Source: Spinacia oleracea (taxonomy: Eukaryota; Streptophyta; Magnoliopsida; Caryophyllales; Amaranthaceae). Taken from it: 64,000 bases of DNA. Below, piece by piece: positions 61,754 to 64,000 of this stretch. Where the stretch lies: positions 22,198,247 through 22,262,246 of the forward strand of contig NC_079488.1 of the NCBI RefSeq assembly GCF_020520425.1, written 5' to 3'. The notes under the pieces are model-generated. The model had not been told where the DNA came from and ran no database searches. It saw only the letters and a program-made list of their open reading frames with translations. The position numbers were made by a program, and so were the translations under genes. Position 1 is the first letter of the stretch, and each line of letters starts with the position of its first letter.

Positions 61754-63981
61754 TCAGTCTTTAACATCCGTAACACCTTCTGTAGAGATCTGAAACCTTG
61801 CTTCTGCTTCAGCAAGGCAGGGAGAACTTATTACTTTACATATGCGCTCCTCCCCTCTTCCCTTTCGGAGTGCTAATCTGTTAAAATACATGCAAAAAGC
61901 TCAGCACAAGTTGGCAATCTGTATTTTATTTGCGTAACTGACAAGGTCGAATTTCACTGACTGACCTTGTTGTGGAAGCATGAGCCATTATATTGCCACC
62001 AATAGGTTTGATTTGAGGACCAGCAAAGACTGCAGAACCATCCACTTGGGCAACCACTTGATTTGTAATGACCACAGCAACACCAAACTGCAATGACACC
62101 CAAGCAATCAAGGAGAGTTTCACCCAAACATAAATTATGACTTGTACCAAGGTTTTTATTTTCATATCATATTTATGTTCAGAACATAACAGTAATACTA
62201 AGTTCAGTTTTGCAGAATAATCACCTCATCTGCCAACTTCTGAAGGCTCCTTAGGAACTTAGCAAGGTGCATTTGTCTAGCTGATAACTCTCCCCTTCCT
62301 GAGAAATCTGTTCTATATAGTGCGGTAGCACTGTCTACTATCATAAGAGCAAATCTGCACACGCAAAATCCATTTTAGTTTTTGACCCCAAAATGAAGGA
62401 TCAAAACTTTCCAAAACCCACGCAAACGGAGGCCGATGACTCACATCTTTTAATCAACCCAAGTTTAATGACAATATCAGTGCTTCAAATTTGTATAAAT
62501 TTTAACCAGAGTGTAACTGCAAGATTAGGCTGCAGGAACGTCCCTCGTCAAAACTAATACCACAAATGTGCAAATTAAGGAGTAATTTCTTGTTCCATTC
62601 AAACTATCTACATATTAAACTCTCTTCTTCAATTTGTTCTGGAGTGCCTAAAAAAGGTTGCTGATAGGCAAGATTACCAAAAAAGCAAAGAACACGAGTT
62701 CGTCAGGGCTATAAAGGTTGGCCATTGGCATAAGGTATTAAACAGACATGATGTAACAAGTAAAATTCACAAAATCCATCGAGTTTCAGGTCATCATTTC
62801 ATACAGCAAAGTGAATTATCGGGTTGCAATGTTGGCAACAAGCTAAATGCAAAACACGCTGCTCAATTGAGCCAAAACAGGGAAAAAAGAAAGACCTTGT
62901 TTCCACCATCATTGAAGCTGCTTCAAGCAAAAGCCTTGACTGGTGATCAGTGTTATATGCTCTTGCATAGGCCACATTTTCTAATACATCAGCACCATTC
63001 AACCCAAACCTGGAAGTAAAGTACAGTTAACATGTGGAAACTGCCATATTTAATAGAAAGAGACATCATTTAGATGGATGCTAGCACAAACCTTTCTGCA
63101 ATCTGTAAAAGTCTCTGTGGCCTAAATGTCCCCTCGGCATCAATGTACATTGCTTTTCCTTCACCACCTCCTTGGTCTAATGGCAGCTGATTCAAAAACA
63201 AAAAAGGAACCAGTAAGTATTAGTTTGCATTGAAAGAGACATCATTTAGATGGGTCCAGCACAGAAACAGAAACATGTAGATATTCTGACAACTACCTAG
63301 CCACGGAGGCACGGAAGAATTAAGTTTGCTTGAAGAATATTCACTCTCATGTTGGGGAGTTTCAAACATTTCTCAAGGGGTCATATCCAAATTTATCAAA
63401 CAATTGATAACAAATATATACTAAGTATATATGTGTATAATAAATCAAACAAGGACTTGCTGTACAAGTTAGAGCTCACAAAGCATGTGTTCTTTTTTAT
63501 ATTTTTATTAAGTATTAATGGGAGCTGCTGAAATCAAGATGACCTGAGATAAAAACAGTATTTTTATTTTAGCGGAAAGGGAAGACAGTATCGTTTAAAA
63601 TCACATTTATACGAGAAGACAATTTATCAAGTGTGGGAAAAAGATTTTTTACTTGGCAAGTGACACAGAGTGTGTGACATAGCTGAGTCTTTCCAGAACG
63701 AAACTCGCCATATAATTCTGTGATGGATCCCGTTTCAAGTCCTCCTGTCAAATGATATAATTACATGAAAAGCTGCTTTAGCCACGGAATGTCAAACTCG
63801 CCATATAGGCTTGAAAGTTTACTGAATGAGTATATAACAATGGCAAGCTGGATTTGTCTTTAAAACAAACCTTCTAAGACTTTATCAAGCTCCCTAGAGC
63901 CAGATGTTATCTGAATAATCTCAAGTCTCTGTGCATGTAGTTGAGTAGCACTAGTGAAACCCAAAGGAACCAGTTTGGAAG
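61754..63981 (-). CDS. RAD51: DNA repair protein RAD51, C-terminal part (5' end outside window)
   Basis: Strand-exchange recombinase of homologous recombination. Seven exons in transcript order: 63871-63981, 63653-63744, 63092-63186, 62896-63009, 62225-62354, 61966-62087, 61754-61877. They give about 262 of the roughly 340 residues expected; the N-terminal helix-hairpin-helix part lies upstream of the window. Motifs: Walker [10 protein letters not shown] (exon 63653-63744), [20 protein letters not shown], Walker B LMIVD and the [15 protein letters not shown] segment, DNA-binding loop 2 region [11 protein letters not shown]...GGNIMAH, and C-terminus [11 protein letters not shown]. The C-terminus and the CHTLCVTCQ after Walker A fit RAD51 better than DMC1. 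All visible introns are GT-AG, phases close and there are no in-frame stops. It is transcribed in the same direction as COG3, with no sign of a shared transcript. Confidence 0.95.
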
Positions 63982-64000
63982 CTACCAATCAAAGAAGCAA

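Noticed and set aside
61754..63981. DMC1 as an alternative name for the recombinase gene
   Set aside because: CHTLCVTCQ after Walker A and the C-terminus [11 protein letters not shown] fit RAD51; DMC1 differs in both places from what is known of the plant families.

Overview
The window is nuclear DNA of a flowering plant. Three intron-rich genes with plant-type protein sequences (FAB1, COG3, RAD51) sit among dense plant transposable elements: Ty3/gypsy relics, a non-autonomous LTR element, Helitrons, Mutator-like elements, Stowaway and PIF/Harbinger-like MITEs and hAT-like fragments. The style of the MITEs and the LTR element would fit Caryophyllales/Amaranthaceae, but that is an impression and was not tested.

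Layout. 1-7.7 kb: a non-autonomous LTR retrotransposon with both LTRs (the first cut by the window edge), a decayed gypsy protease plus 3' LTR, an AT-rich nest of MITEs, an RTE-type LINE tail and a Stowaway MITE. 7.7-15.0 kb: one decayed gypsy element on the minus strand, with 5-bp target duplications, one full-length LTR carrying a Mutator-like insertion, and one truncated LTR. 15.2-17.6 kb: a Helitron with internal tandem amplification and its own Mutator-like MITE. 18.8-33.9 kb: FAB1 on the plus strand, 11 coding exons encoding 1773 residues (phosphatidylinositol-3-phosphate 5-kinase). 36.7-59.3 kb: COG3 on the minus strand, convergent with FAB1, 25 coding exons encoding 784 residues (Golgi tethering complex subunit), with a 3.85-kb Helitron in its next-to-last intron. 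59.3-61.7 kb: MITE-rich spacer. 61.75-64 kb: the 3' part of RAD51 (minus strand), seven exons, with the 5' end outside the window.

The three genes are unrelated housekeeping functions (endosomal lipid signalling, Golgi retrograde traffic, homologous recombination) and form no pathway or cluster. All exon joins given here were found by reading splice sites and checking that codon phase closes; every intron begins GT and ends AG, and no frame is broken. The interesting material is mobile-element structure: nested insertions with readable target duplications, a 655-bp duplication around an hAT-like fragment in FAB1 intron 1, a GGAAAY-type minisatellite inside the U3 of the non-autonomous LTRs, and long poly-G tracts in the COG3 pre-mRNA. 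I found no undescribed enzymatic or defence system.
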